From Candidatus Rhodobacter oscarellae (lineage in GTDB: Bacteria > Pseudomonadota > Alphaproteobacteria > Rhodobacterales > Rhodobacteraceae), in contig NZ_LFTY01000002.1 of assembly GCF_001078595.1 (NCBI RefSeq), forward strand, positions 2,227,773 through 2,291,772: 64,000 bases of DNA, read 5' to 3'. The notes below the pieces were generated by a model. The model was not told the DNA's origin. It ran no database searches and saw nothing but the letters and a program-made list of their open reading frames with translations. The position numbers and the translations under genes were made by a program. Shown here one piece after another: positions 18,696-27,709 of this stretch (position 1 is its first letter; every line of letters starts with the position of its first letter).

Positions 18696-19508
18696 CTAGG
18701 GCGCCGCCTCGGCGAGGCGGCCACCGACCCGCACAGCCACCGCCCGGGTGGCCTTGCCGCTCTTGTCGTCGGTCTCCACGTAGAGCCCGCTCAGCGTCGC
18801 CTCGCCCTCCGCCGGGGTGAAGCGCCCGCCGGACATGCCGGTGATGAACCGCCGCATCGGCTCGGCTTTGTCCATGCCGATCACCGAGTTGAAGTCGCAG
18901 CACATGCCCGCATCCGACTGGTAGGCCGTGCCGCCGGGCAGCACCATCGCGTCGGCGGTGGGCACGTGGGTATGCGTGCCGACCGCCACGCTGGCCTTGC
19001 CATCGCACCAATGCCCCATGGCCATCTTCTCGGACGTCGCCTCGCAATGGACATCCACCAGCGAGGCCGCCACTTGCCCGCCCAACGGGTGCTTTTTGAG
19101 GATCGGCTCCACCGCCGAGAAGGGATCGTCAAAGGGCCGCTTCATGAAGACCTGGCCCAGCACCTGCGTCACAAGCACCTTGCGCCCGCGGGTGGCCTCG
19201 AACACCCTTGCGCCCTGCCCCGGCGCGCCCTTGGCGAAGTTCAGCGGGCGGATCACGCGCGGCTCGGTCTCGATGAACTGCAGCATGTCGCGCTGGTCAA
19301 AGGCGTGGTCGCCCAAGGTCAGCACATCGGCGCCCGCCTCCAGCAGGATCTTGGCATGCGCCGCCGAGAGCCCCGCGCCATTGGTGGCGTTCTCGCCGTT
19401 CACCACGACAAAATCCAGCCGCCAATCCTCGCGCAGCCCCTTCAGACGGGAACGGATCGCCTCGCGGCCGGACCGGCCCACCACATCGCCCAGGAACAGA
19501 ATTCTCAT
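18696..19508 (-). CDS. YmdB/TIGR00282-type metallophosphoesterase
   Basis: A 270-residue calcineurin-like phosphoesterase. The metal-site motifs are visible as FLGDVVGRSG at the N-terminus, VVNGENATNG near residue 35, LTLGDHAFDQ near 63, and GTHTHVPTAD further on. The family includes YmdB, a 2',3'-cyclic nucleotide phosphodiesterase. It is the first gene of the operon with the DMT and M50-like genes. Confidence 0.9.
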   Translation of the reverse strand: MRILFLGDVVGRSGREAIRSRLKGLREDWRLDFVVVNGENATNGAGLSAAHAKILLEAGADVLTLGDHAFDQRDMLQFIETEPRVIRPLNFAKGAPGQGARVFEATRGRKVLVTQVLGQVFMKRPFDDPFSAVEPILKKHPLGGQVAASLVDVHCEATSEKMAMGHWCDGKASVAVGTHTHVPTADAMVLPGGTAYQSDAGMCCDFNSVIGMDKAEPMRRFITGMSGGRFTPAEGEATLSGLYVETDDKSGKATRAVAVRVGGRLAEAAP

Positions 19509-19579
19509 AAGCGCAGGGGCTTAGGCGGTTGCGAGCATACGGGCAAGTCAAATCAAGTTGCGGTGCGCAATTGCCGGGG

Positions 19580-19795
19580 CGCAACCCGGGCGGCGGCCGA
19601 CCTGGAGGTCGCCTGCGCGACAGGTCTGTGTTGCGAGAGATTTCTTAGAACGCCTGCGTTCCAATGGGTTGCGACGTGGCAAAAGCGGCCTCCTGGGGGA
19701 GGTCGGCCGCTGCCCGAGGCAAGCTCGGGCGGTTCCTCTGCGTGGGTTCCGTCGCGTCTGGTGTCGGCAAGCGTTGTCAGGCCGCTGCGCTTTAG
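19580..19795 (+). repeat. Structured intergenic repeat, copy B
   Basis: This copy sits between ptsP and the YmdB-like gene. The arms at 19587-19603 and 19700-19716 pair over 17 nt with one G-U (19592 with 19711). Local hairpins are CGACCT/AGGTCG just inside the left arm and GCCCGAG/CTCGGGC at 19712-19730, which reuses the right arm. The outer GC-rich hairpin seen in copies A, C, D and E is not recognisable here. The loop sequence is close to that of copies A and D. Confidence 0.85.
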
Positions 19796-19826
19796 GCTCA
19801 AAGTCAGCTCCAAGCCAATACCGTCC

Positions 19827-22079
19827 TTAGGCCAGCCCCTTGAGATACTCCACCACCGCCGGGCGCACCGACATCTCCCCCGCCTCGCGGGCGGTCTCGA
19901 TGGCGGCGCGGGCGTCGATCAGATTCACCCGGCGCAGCAGGTGCTTGACCGGCCCAATAGAGGCCGGGCGCATCGACAGCGCGCGCAGCCCCATGGCGGC
20001 AAAGCACATCGCCTCTAGCGGCCGCCCGGCATCCTCGCCGCAGAAGCTGACCGGGGTGTTGGTTGCGTCGCAGCGGGCCACGATGCGCTCGATCAGCGTC
20101 AAGAAACTTACATTCAGCGTGTCGTAGCGCCGCCGCACCCGCTCGTTCTCGCGGTCGGCGGCAAAGAAGAACTGCTTGAGGTCATTGCCGCCGATCGAGA
20201 TGAAATCCGCCAGCTCGAAGAATTTCCAGGGCGCGAAGGCCAGCGAGGGCGTCTCGAGCATGGCGCCGATCTCGACGCGCTCGGGCAGCACATGGCCCAG
20301 CGCCGCCTCGCGGTCGATCTCGCGCAGCACCTGGTCGCGGCCTTCGGTGAACTCGTCCAGCTGCGCCACAAAGGGGAACATCACCGTCAGCGGGCGCCCG
20401 TTCGCGGCCCGGATCAACGCCTGCAGCTGCATGCGCATCACGCCCGGCTTATCAAGACCCACCCGGATCGCGCGCCAGCCCATCGCCGGGTTCGGCTCGT
20501 CATTGGGCTTCATATAGGGCAGCACCTTGTCGGACCCGATGTCCAGCGTGCGGAACTGCACGCGCCGGCCATCGGCGGCGTCCAGCACGCGCTCGTAGAT
20601 CGCCTTCAGCTCGGAGCGCTTCGGCATCTGGTTACGGACCAGGAACTGCAATTCGGTCCGGAACAGGCCCACGCCCTCGGCGCCCGAGCTTTTCAGCGAC
20701 GGCAGGTCCGCCATCAGCCCAGCGTTCATATGCATCGCCACGACGCTGCCATCCAGTGTCTCCGCCAGCTGCCCGCGCAGCCCGGCATAGCGCAGCTGCG
20801 CCTGCGCCTGCATCGCCATCTTGTCGCGGAATGCCGTTACGACGTTCTCGTCGGCGCGCAGATGCACCACGCCCTGCTCGCCATCCACCAGGATGTGATC
20901 GCCATTCAGCGCCTCGGTCGAGATCCCCTCGGCATGCACCACCAGCGGGATCGCCAGCGCGCGGGCGACAATGGCGGCGTGGCTGCCCACCGAGCCCTCG
21001 TCCAGCACAATCCCCTTCAGCTTGCGGCCATAATCCAAGAGCTCACCCGGGCCGATATTCTTGGCCACCAGGATCGGGTCGACGGGCATCTCGGCCCCGG
21101 TCTCGTTGCCCTGGCCGCTGAGGATGCGCAGCAGCCGATTCGACAGATCATCCAGGTCATGCAGCCGCTCGCGCAGATATGCGTCGGGCACCGATTCCAG
21201 GCGCGTGCGCGCCGCGGTTTGTTCCTTCTCGACCGCGGCCTCGGCCGAGAGCCCGCTGGCGATGCTGCCCTGCATCCGCTTCATCCAGCTGCGGGAGTTG
21301 GCGAACATCCGGTAGGCCTCGATCACATCGCGCTGGTCGGTATCCGCCGGGCGCACCCGGCTGAGCATGCGGTCCACGCCATAGCGCAGCTGGTCCACGG
21401 CCTCGGTCAGGCGCTCGGCCTCGGCCACCGGGTCGTCGGCGACCGGGTTGGTGACCACAACGCGCGGCTCGTGCAGCCAGACATGGCCCTCTGCGGTGCC
21501 CTCCTGGCCCATGGTGCCGCGGAACAGCTCGGCGCGCTGGTGCGGCGCCGACAGGGTACCGCCTTCGCCCACGAAGGCGCCCAGCTCGGCCATCTCGGCC
21601 AGCACCATGGCCACGACCTCTAACGCGTAGACCTCGTCGTCGGAATATTGCCGCTTGTCCTTGGACTGCACGACCAACACGCCCAGACGCTCGCCCAGGC
21701 GCTGGATCGGCAGCCCCAGGAAGGCGCTAAAGATCTCCTCGCCGGTCTCCGGCATGTAGCGGAAGCCCTTGGTCGAGGGCGCGTCCTCGGTGTTCACCGG
21801 GCGGGCGGTCTTGGCGACGCGGCCGACCAGCCCCTCGCCCAAGCGCATCCGCGTTTGGTGCACCGATTCCGGGTTCAGGCCCTCCGTGGCGCAAAGCTCC
21901 AGCGTCTCGGCGTCCCGGAACAGATAGATCGAGCACACATCCGTGCTCATGCTCTCGGCGATCAGGCTGGTAATATGGTCAAGCCGCGCCTGCGCCGGGC
22001 CTTCCTCGGCCAGCGTGTCCCGCAAACGGCCCAAAAGCTTGCGGCTGTCGCTTTCCTGTCGCTCGGTCATGTACAGCAT
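19827..22079 (-). CDS. ptsP: Phosphoenolpyruvate-protein phosphotransferase PtsP (EI-Ntr)
   Basis: A 750-residue nitrogen-PTS enzyme I that takes phosphate from PEP and passes it to NPr. An N-terminal GAF domain (about residues 1-165) precedes the EI body. The phospho-His site reads GSVGSHAAIVARAL, and the C-terminal PEP-binding barrel shows SIGGNDLKQFFFA and FCGEDAGRP with the catalytic Cys. The GAF domain likely senses a nitrogen metabolite. ATG 22079 or 22070 are both possible starts. No ptsN or ptsH is in the window. Confidence 0.93.
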   Translation of the reverse strand: MLYMTERQESDSRKLLGRLRDTLAEEGPAQARLDHITSLIAESMSTDVCSIYLFRDAETLELCATEGLNPESVHQTRMRLGEGLVGRVAKTARPVNTEDAPSTKGFRYMPETGEEIFSAFLGLPIQRLGERLGVLVVQSKDKRQYSDDEVYALEVVAMVLAEMAELGAFVGEGGTLSAPHQRAELFRGTMGQEGTAEGHVWLHEPRVVVTNPVADDPVAEAERLTEAVDQLRYGVDRMLSRVRPADTDQRDVIEAYRMFANSRSWMKRMQGSIASGLSAEAAVEKEQTAARTRLESVPDAYLRERLHDLDDLSNRLLRILSGQGNETGAEMPVDPILVAKNIGPGELLDYGRKLKGIVLDEGSVGSHAAIVARALAIPLVVHAEGISTEALNGDHILVDGEQGVVHLRADENVVTAFRDKMAMQAQAQLRYAGLRGQLAETLDGSVVAMHMNAGLMADLPSLKSSGAEGVGLFRTELQFLVRNQMPKRSELKAIYERVLDAADGRRVQFRTLDIGSDKVLPYMKPNDEPNPAMGWRAIRVGLDKPGVMRMQLQALIRAANGRPLTVMFPFVAQLDEFTEGRDQVLREIDREAALGHVLPERVEIGAMLETPSLAFAPWKFFELADFISIGGNDLKQFFFAADRENERVRRRYDTLNVSFLTLIERIVARCDATNTPVSFCGEDAGRPLEAMCFAAMGLRALSMRPASIGPVKHLLRRVNLIDARAAIETAREAGEMSVRPAVVEYLKGLA

Positions 22080-22328
22080 CCCCAGACCCTTGCGTCCGCC
22101 ATGTTAGATCACATGCGCCGCGGGTAAGGAATGCCCTAATCTCATCTAATGAGGTCTTGTTTCGCCACGGCAACCGCCCCGCGCAGCCCCATTTCGGCGC
22201 GCAAAGCAGCGGTTTTAGCACAAATCCGCAGCAGTGCAGGCAAAAAACACCGCCGAGGCACCGAATTAATTTTGTGTGTTAAGACTTTTATGACAATTTT
22301 ACGACAATACTTTGAGAAGGAGGATTAA
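22080..22328. other. Divergent AT-rich intergenic region
   Basis: This 249-nt gap separates ptsP from the secreted hypothetical gene. The right part (22260-22320) is distinctly AT-rich for this genome and includes a near repeat of GACAAT, a likely promoter zone for the plus-strand gene, which also has GAAGGAGGA 5 nt before its ATG. No operator was recognised. Confidence 0.4.
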
Positions 22329-22838
22329 ATGCTCCCGAATATTGTACGAGCAGCAGTTTTGATCGCGCTTTGGGCGCTGCCGGCGGCCTCGCTGGCCGCG
22401 ACCGACTTGCCGGAAACCGCCGCATCCCGCATCCATGCCAAGACCTGCTCGCATTTTGCGAACCGCGCCAGGTTCCAACCGCGCAGCCCCTCGGCGACAC
22501 TAGAGGTCCTGCTGGCGGAAAGCTGCGCGCAGGCCTATCGCAGCCTGTACCACCAGCTGGACACCAGCCCGTATGAGGCGCGCCATGCCGCCGACTACCT
22601 GGACCGGATGACCGCGTTCAAGGCCACGGTCATCTCCATCAACATGGATCGGATGTTCGGCACCACCCGGACGCGCCGGACGCAGCTCAAAGTGCCGCTG
22701 GGCGGCACAGCGGGCGAGGCCTCCAAAACGCACCCGGTCACCACGGCGGGCGAGTACCTTATCGCCCGGCAGATGGGAGTGATCGGCGCCTATCGCGCCT
22801 GGGCGGATGTCGTTGATTTCGAGCTGGCGCAGGATTAA
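22329..22838 (+). CDS. Secreted hypothetical protein
   Basis: A 169-residue protein with an N-terminal signal peptide (about residues 1-24, hydrophobic core followed by ASLAA). The mature part is mostly helical by composition and has two Cys residues that could form a disulfide. It has a strong ribosome-binding site (GAAGGAGGA). No domain is recognised. Confidence 0.7.
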   Translation: MLPNIVRAAVLIALWALPAASLAATDLPETAASRIHAKTCSHFANRARFQPRSPSATLEVLLAESCAQAYRSLYHQLDTSPYEARHAADYLDRMTAFKATVISINMDRMFGTTRTRRTQLKVPLGGTAGEASKTHPVTTAGEYLIARQMGVIGAYRAWADVVDFELAQD

Positions 22839-22862
22839 CCGGGCCGCTCGATCCGCCCTAAC

Positions 22863-22887
22863 GGGCGTCCTCGCCGCGAAGACGCCC
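22863..22887. terminator. GC hairpin between convergent genes
   Basis: GGGCGTC (22863-22869) pairs perfectly with GACGCCC (22881-22887) around an 11-nt loop. It lies between the ends of the secreted protein gene and ychF. No T-run follows on either strand, so its role as a terminator is uncertain. Confidence 0.3.
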
Positions 22888-22921
22888 AGAGCCGGTCCCC
22901 CGCTCGGAAGGCGGATGAGCG

Positions 22922-24019
22922 TTATGCGTTAAAGAGGAAGTTCAGAACGTCGCCGTCCTTGACCAAGTAAGTCTTGCCCTCGGCGCGCATCTTGCCCGCA
23001 TCCTTGGCGCCCTGCTCGCCGTTCAGCGCGATGTAGTCGTCATAGGCGATGGTCTCGGCGCGGATAAACCCGCGCTCGAAATCGCCATGGATCACGCCTG
23101 CGGCCTGGGGTGCCAGCGTGCCCGCGCGGATCGTCCAGGCGCGTGCCTCTTTGGGGCCGGCGGTGAAATAGGTCTGCAGCTGCAGGAGCTCGTACCCGGC
23201 GCGGATCAGCCGATCCAAGCCGGCCTCCTCTAGGCCCATCTCTTCCAGGAACATCTCGGCCTCGTCGGCGTCGAGCTGGCTGATCTCTTCCTCGATCTTG
23301 GCGGAGATCACCACCGATGCGGCGCCCTGGGCGGCGGCCATCTCGGCCACGGCGGCGGAATGCGCGTTGCCTTCGGCGGCCTCGTCCTCGGCCACGTTGC
23401 AGACATAGAGCACGGGCTTGGTGGTCAAAAGCTGCAGACCGTTCCAGGCCTTCATATCGTCGTCGGCGACCTCGACATTGCGCGCGGGCTGGCCGTTCTC
23501 CAAAGCTTCAACGGCGGCCTTGAGCAGCCGCTCCTGCAGCACCGCCTCTTTGTCGCCGCCGCGCACTTTGCGGACGATGTTCTGCAGGCGCTTCTCGATG
23601 CTCTCCAGATCCGCCAGCATCAGCTCGGTCTCGATGGTCTCGGCATCCGCCACCGGGTCCACGCGGCCCTCCACATGGGTCACGTCGCCGTCCTCAAAGC
23701 AGCGCAGCACATGGGCGATGGCATCCACCTCGCGGATGTTGGCCAGGAACTGGTTGCCCAGCCCCTCGCCCTTGCTGGCGCCCTTCACCAGGCCCGCGAT
23801 GTCCACAAAGGTCATGCGCGCCGGGACCACCTGCTTGGAGGCGTTGATCCCCGCCAGCTTGTCCAGCCGGGCGTCCGGCACGGCGACCTCGCCCACATTG
23901 GGCTCGATCGTGCAGAAGGGGAAGTTCGCCGCCTGCGCCGCCGCCGTGCGTGTCAGCGCGTTGAAAAGCGTCGACTTGCCCACATTCGGCAGCCCAACGA
24001 TGCCGGTCTTAAAGCCCAT
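22922..24019 (-). CDS. ychF: Ribosome-binding ATPase/GTPase YchF
   Basis: A 365-residue Obg-family P-loop protein. The Walker A GLPNVGKST is at the N-terminus, DIAGLVKGASKGEGLGN forms the switch region near residues 73-89, and a C-terminal TGS-like region (about 280-365) follows the coiled-coil segment. YchF proteins bind ATP and ribosomes and help in stress control. The length is as usual for the family. Confidence 0.95.
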   Translation of the reverse strand: MGFKTGIVGLPNVGKSTLFNALTRTAAAQAANFPFCTIEPNVGEVAVPDARLDKLAGINASKQVVPARMTFVDIAGLVKGASKGEGLGNQFLANIREVDAIAHVLRCFEDGDVTHVEGRVDPVADAETIETELMLADLESIEKRLQNIVRKVRGGDKEAVLQERLLKAAVEALENGQPARNVEVADDDMKAWNGLQLLTTKPVLYVCNVAEDEAAEGNAHSAAVAEMAAAQGAASVVISAKIEEEISQLDADEAEMFLEEMGLEEAGLDRLIRAGYELLQLQTYFTAGPKEARAWTIRAGTLAPQAAGVIHGDFERGFIRAETIAYDDYIALNGEQGAKDAGKMRAEGKTYLVKDGDVLNFLFNA

Positions 24020-24171
24020 GATGCGTGTCTCCAGAGTGTCGGCGCGCTTCTAGGGGCTGCGGGCGCAGGGCGCAAGCCGTGCGATGGTCTGGCGGTGCTG
24101 TTACGGAGCGTTCGCGGCGCTCACCGCGACAAGATCCGGGTCAGTTGGATGGTGAGTCTCCAGAAAAGCGC

Positions 24172-24588
24172 TTAGCCGCGTGGAACCGCCCCGTGCCAGA
24201 TGTCCGCCACGCAGCGGTTCTCATCCGGCAGGCTCGACCAGCTGTCACGCCCGTCAAAGCGGCGCAGTGGAATTTGGGCCACCTCCTCTTGCTCGGCCAG
24301 ACGCAGGTTGACCGCCAGGCGGTATCCGCCCTCCGCGGGCAGTTCGGCGGGCTGCCAGGAATGCGGCACGCCGCATGTCGGACAGGTGTGGAAGGCCAGA
24401 TCGCCACCCGCGTCGGTTCGGACATAGCCGCGCGTTTCGCCGTCGATGAAGACCTGCTCGCCCAGGTTGCCGTAGATCCAGATCGCGCCATAGCGCCGGC
24501 AGGCCCCGCAATTGCAAACCGTCGCCTGATCGGGCGCGCCGTCATAGCGCCAGCCGACCTGTCCGCACAGGCATGTCCCCTTTAACAT
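24172..24588 (-). CDS. GFA-family (CENP-V type) protein
   Basis: A 138-residue protein of the glutathione-dependent formaldehyde-activating enzyme family. Cys residues that would bind zinc are seen in [16 protein letters not shown] and [10 protein letters not shown]. The family is often misnamed; a formaldehyde role is not implied. The ATG at 24588 has GAGGG upstream, while the longer frame overlaps the trpA start region. Confidence 0.82.
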   Translation of the reverse strand: MLKGTCLCGQVGWRYDGAPDQATVCNCGACRRYGAIWIYGNLGEQVFIDGETRGYVRTDAGGDLAFHTCPTCGVPHSWQPAELPAEGGYRLAVNLRLAEQEEVAQIPLRRFDGRDSWSSLPDENRCVADIWHGAVPRG

Positions 24589-24658
24589 CGCCCCGCCCTC
24601 TCTTTGGCTTGAACTCGCGCGCCATATGGCCCATGGGATTGCCACGATAGGAGGGCCC

Positions 24659-25450
24659 ATGACACGCATTGACGATACATTCTCGCGACTGAAGGACAAC
24701 GGCAAAAAGGCCTTTGTGTCTTATGTCATGGCGGGCGACCCGGACTATGACACCGCCCTGGAGGTGGTCAAAGGCCTGCCCGCGGCGGGCGTGGACATCA
24801 TCGAGCTTGGCCTGCCCTTCACCGACCCGATGGCGGATGGCCCGACGATCCAGCTGGCCGGGCAGCGCGCGCTCGAGGCGGGCATGACCTTGCAAAAGAC
24901 CCTGGATATGGCCGCCGAGTTCCGCAAGGGCGACGACACCACGCCCATCGTGCTGATGGGCTACTACAACCCGATCTATTCCCGCGGGGTCGAGCAGTTC
25001 CTGGCCGACGCCAAGGCCGCGGGCATCGACGGGCTGATCGTGGTGGACCTGCCGCCGGAGGAGGATGACGAGCTCTGCATTCCCGCGCAGGCCGCCGGGC
25101 TGAACTTCATCCGCCTGGCCACGCCCACCACCGATGACAAGCGCCTGCCCAAGGTGCTGCAGAACACGTCCGGGTTCGTCTATTACGTCTCGATCACCGG
25201 GATCACCGGCGCGGCGAATGCCGAGGCCGGGGACGTGGGCCCCGAGGTGGCGCGGATCAAGGCCGCCACCGACCTGCCGGTGATCGTGGGCTTCGGGATC
25301 AAGACGCCGGAGCGGTCAGAGGCCATTGCGAGGGTCGCTGACGGGGCGGTCGTGGGCTCGGCCATCGTCGAGAAGATCGGCGCGGGCGAGAGCCCCGCTG
25401 ATGTGCTGGCCTTCGTGAAATCGCTTGCGGATGGGGCGCATCGGGCCTGA
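24659..25450 (+). CDS. trpA: Tryptophan synthase alpha subunit
   Basis: A 263-residue alpha subunit that cleaves indole-3-glycerol phosphate to indole. The catalytic residues are at E49 and D60, in [20 protein letters not shown]. The phosphate-binding GFGIKTPE loop follows near residue 210. An AGGAGG precedes the ATG. The usual partner trpB is not adjacent. Confidence 0.96.
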   Translation: MTRIDDTFSRLKDNGKKAFVSYVMAGDPDYDTALEVVKGLPAAGVDIIELGLPFTDPMADGPTIQLAGQRALEAGMTLQKTLDMAAEFRKGDDTTPIVLMGYYNPIYSRGVEQFLADAKAAGIDGLIVVDLPPEEDDELCIPAQAAGLNFIRLATPTTDDKRLPKVLQNTSGFVYYVSITGITGAANAEAGDVGPEVARIKAATDLPVIVGFGIKTPERSEAIARVADGAVVGSAIVEKIGAGESPADVLAFVKSLADGAHRA

Positions 25451-25504
25451 GCCCGCCGGGAGACCAAACGCTCGTTGGTTCTGGGCTGGTGTGATCATTA
25501 GAAA

Positions 25505-25757
25505 CCCGCCCCGGGCTTGACCTGGGGCCTCTACGGTGACGCTCGCGCAACTTGGGCTGCGACCGACCTGGAGGTCGCTTGCGCATCAGGCCAATCAATC
25601 ACATCATCTCTGGAAATCGAAACGTTTCAACTAGATGCGCGGTTGCAAATGCGGCCTCCTGGGGGAGGTCGGCCGCAGCCCGAGGCAAGCTCGGGCGGTC
25701 GCTCTATGTGAGCCCCGTTTCATCTGGTGTCGGCAATCGTCGCTGAGGCGTTGCGCA
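25505..25757 (+). repeat. Structured intergenic repeat, copy C
   Basis: This copy lies between trpA and the MhpD-like gene. The long stem arms are 25553-25569 and 25666-25682. The sixth pair is T25558-A25677 where the other copies have A-T, so both partners changed. One A-C mismatch (25562/25673) and one wobble at the stem base are present. The loop is diverged from copies A, B and D but of similar length. The 5' end includes the GC hairpin CCCCGGGCTTGACCTGGGG. Confidence 0.85.
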
Positions 25758-25961
25758 TGTTGGCAACGACCACTCCAGGCCACAATCCGACATGCTCCTG
25801 CACCAAACCCAGGCGTAATCCGTCGACCCAAAGCCCTGCGCGCACCGCAACATTGAAAGCGCCTCGTTCCCAGCCCTTGCCACTGAAGGCCTCGCCCAAA
25901 AGCCGCATCGGATTGCAATTTCCGATCCGGGCTGCTCATCTGGGCCACAAGGGAGAGACCA
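25758..25961. other. Intergenic region after copy C
   Basis: 204 nt between repeat copy C and the MhpD-like gene. A minus-strand frame starting at 25908 reads out of this stretch into the repeat; its first 50 codons are protein-like but match nothing I know. It might be a gene remnant cut by the repeat. AAGGGAGAG just before 25962 is the ribosome-binding site of the next gene. Confidence 0.3.
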
Positions 25962-26744
25962 ATGACAGACCACGCCACCGACCTGCTAGAGGCATATGAC
26001 AGCGGCGGGCAGTTGCCCCCATTCGCGCAGGCGTATGGCGTAGACCTCGCGCAGGCCAACACCATCGTCGCCCAGATTTCAGCGCGGCGGCAGGCGCGCG
26101 GCGAGCGCATCGTGGGCCGCAAGATCGGCTTCACCAACCGCTCCATCTGGGAGCTCTATAACGTCGACGCGCCGATGTGGGCACCGATGTATGACACCAC
26201 CGTGGCGGCGCTGCCCGCGGACGGTGTGGTGACGCTCCCCAAGCTGGCCGAGCCGCGCATCGAGCCCGAGATCGCCTTTTGCTTTTCCGCAAGCCCCGCG
26301 CCCGGCATGACCGTGGCCGAGATCGCGGGCTGCGTGGAATGGATTGCGCACGGGTTTGAGATCGTCACCTCGCCCTTCCCCAATTGGACGTTCTCCTTGC
26401 CCGACTGCACCGCGGCGCAGTCCCTGCACGGGTGCTTCTGGTACGGGCCGCCGCGGTCCATGCCTGCCGATCCGGGCACGCTGGAGCGGTTCTCGATGAC
26501 CCTGCATGGGCCGCGCGGCACGCTGCATGGCCACGCCACAGACGTGCTCGACGGGCCGCTGCACGCCGTGCGCTTCCTAATGGGCGAGCTCGCCAACCAG
26601 CCCGGTGCCACGCCCATTGCGCCGGGCGAGATCGTCACCACCGGCACGCTGACCGACGCGGGCCCTGTGGCGCCGGGAGAGACCTGGCAGACAGAACTGG
26701 CGGGCATCGACCTGCCAGGCGCGACCATCCATGTCGCGCAATGA
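25962..26744 (+). CDS. 2-keto-4-pentenoate hydratase/FAH-superfamily protein
   Basis: A 260-residue protein of the MhpD type within the fumarylacetoacetate hydrolase superfamily. The metal-binding acidic motif is seen as EPRIEPEIAF, and the KIGFTN and TTGTLTDA blocks are typical. The likely reaction is hydration or decarboxylation of a 2-keto acid. The stop overlaps the ATG of the GrdB-like gene, so both form one unit. Confidence 0.8.
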   Translation: MTDHATDLLEAYDSGGQLPPFAQAYGVDLAQANTIVAQISARRQARGERIVGRKIGFTNRSIWELYNVDAPMWAPMYDTTVAALPADGVVTLPKLAEPRIEPEIAFCFSASPAPGMTVAEIAGCVEWIAHGFEIVTSPFPNWTFSLPDCTAAQSLHGCFWYGPPRSMPADPGTLERFSMTLHGPRGTLHGHATDVLDGPLHAVRFLMGELANQPGATPIAPGEIVTTGTLTDAGPVAPGETWQTELAGIDLPGATIHVAQ

Positions 26745-27625
26745 GCGCACCGATTGCCTATATCGACCGCACCCGCGCCTATTACCAAGCCCTGGGCTAC
26801 GGCGCGCCATACGACTGGGCGCATTTCCGGGACGTGCCCTTCGCGCGGTTGGGAAAGCCGCTCGCCGAGGCCAGGATCGCGGTGGTCACTACCGCCGCCC
26901 CGTTCAAACCGGGCGCGGGGAATCAAGGACCGGGAGCGGCCTATAACGCGCAGGCCAAGTTCTACGAGGTCTACGCGGTGGCGGCGGAGCCAATCCCGGA
27001 CCTGCGCATCAGCCACGTGGCCATCGACCGCGACCACACAAGCGCCGAGGATCCCGGCACCTGGCTGCCGCTGCGGGCCCTGCGGTCGGAGCACAGCAAT
27101 GCCGCGCCGCTGGTCTACGGCCTACCAACGAACCGCTCGCATCGGCAGAGCCAGGCCGATGCCGAGGTGCTTTGTGATCTCATGACAGGCGGCGGCGTTG
27201 ACGCCGCGATCCTGGTGCCGAACTGCCCGGTCTGCCACCAGTCGGTGTGCTTTGCCGCACGCGCGCTCGAGAGCGCCGGGATCGCCACGGTCATCATGGG
27301 CTGCGCGCGCGATATCGTAGAGCATGCAGGCGCGCCGCGGTTTTTGTTCTCGGACTTCCCGTTGGGCAACGCGGCAGGGCGGCCCGGCGACCCCGACAGC
27401 CAGCTAAAGACGATGCGACTGGCGCTAAGGCTTTTGGTCGAAGCGGAGGCGCCGCGCACCACCTGGGTCTCGCCGCTGCGCTGGCCCGGGCCGCCGGACT
27501 GGCGCGAGGACTATTCGAACCCCGCCCGGCTGAGTCCAGAGGAGATCGCGGCGCGGCGCGCCGCCTTCGACCAGGGCAAAGCGCAGGCCAAGGCGCTACG
27601 CGGCAACGCCTCCGCTGTGAAATAA
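26741..27625 (+). CDS. Glycine/sarcosine/betaine reductase B-like protein (Cys form)
   Basis: A 294-residue protein related to the selenoprotein B family of clostridial glycine, betaine and proline reductases. The active-site region reads NCPVCHQS, with Cys residues instead of selenocysteine. Its partner is an MhpD-like hydratase read by translational coupling (ATGA). No thioredoxin or reductase A/C genes are near, so the reaction is unknown. The family match rests on a short motif and overall layout. Confidence 0.6.
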   Translation: MSAPIAYIDRTRAYYQALGYGAPYDWAHFRDVPFARLGKPLAEARIAVVTTAAPFKPGAGNQGPGAAYNAQAKFYEVYAVAAEPIPDLRISHVAIDRDHTSAEDPGTWLPLRALRSEHSNAAPLVYGLPTNRSHRQSQADAEVLCDLMTGGGVDAAILVPNCPVCHQSVCFAARALESAGIATVIMGCARDIVEHAGAPRFLFSDFPLGNAAGRPGDPDSQLKTMRLALRLLVEAEAPRTTWVSPLRWPGPPDWREDYSNPARLSPEEIAARRAAFDQGKAQAKALRGNASAVK

Positions 27626-27709
27626 CTTGCACCCTTCCCAGCGCCGCGTGCTTTTCATCCGAGCCGTTTGACCTTTAGATGTCTCTCGCAGCGCTGCGGA
27701 GAAACGCCC

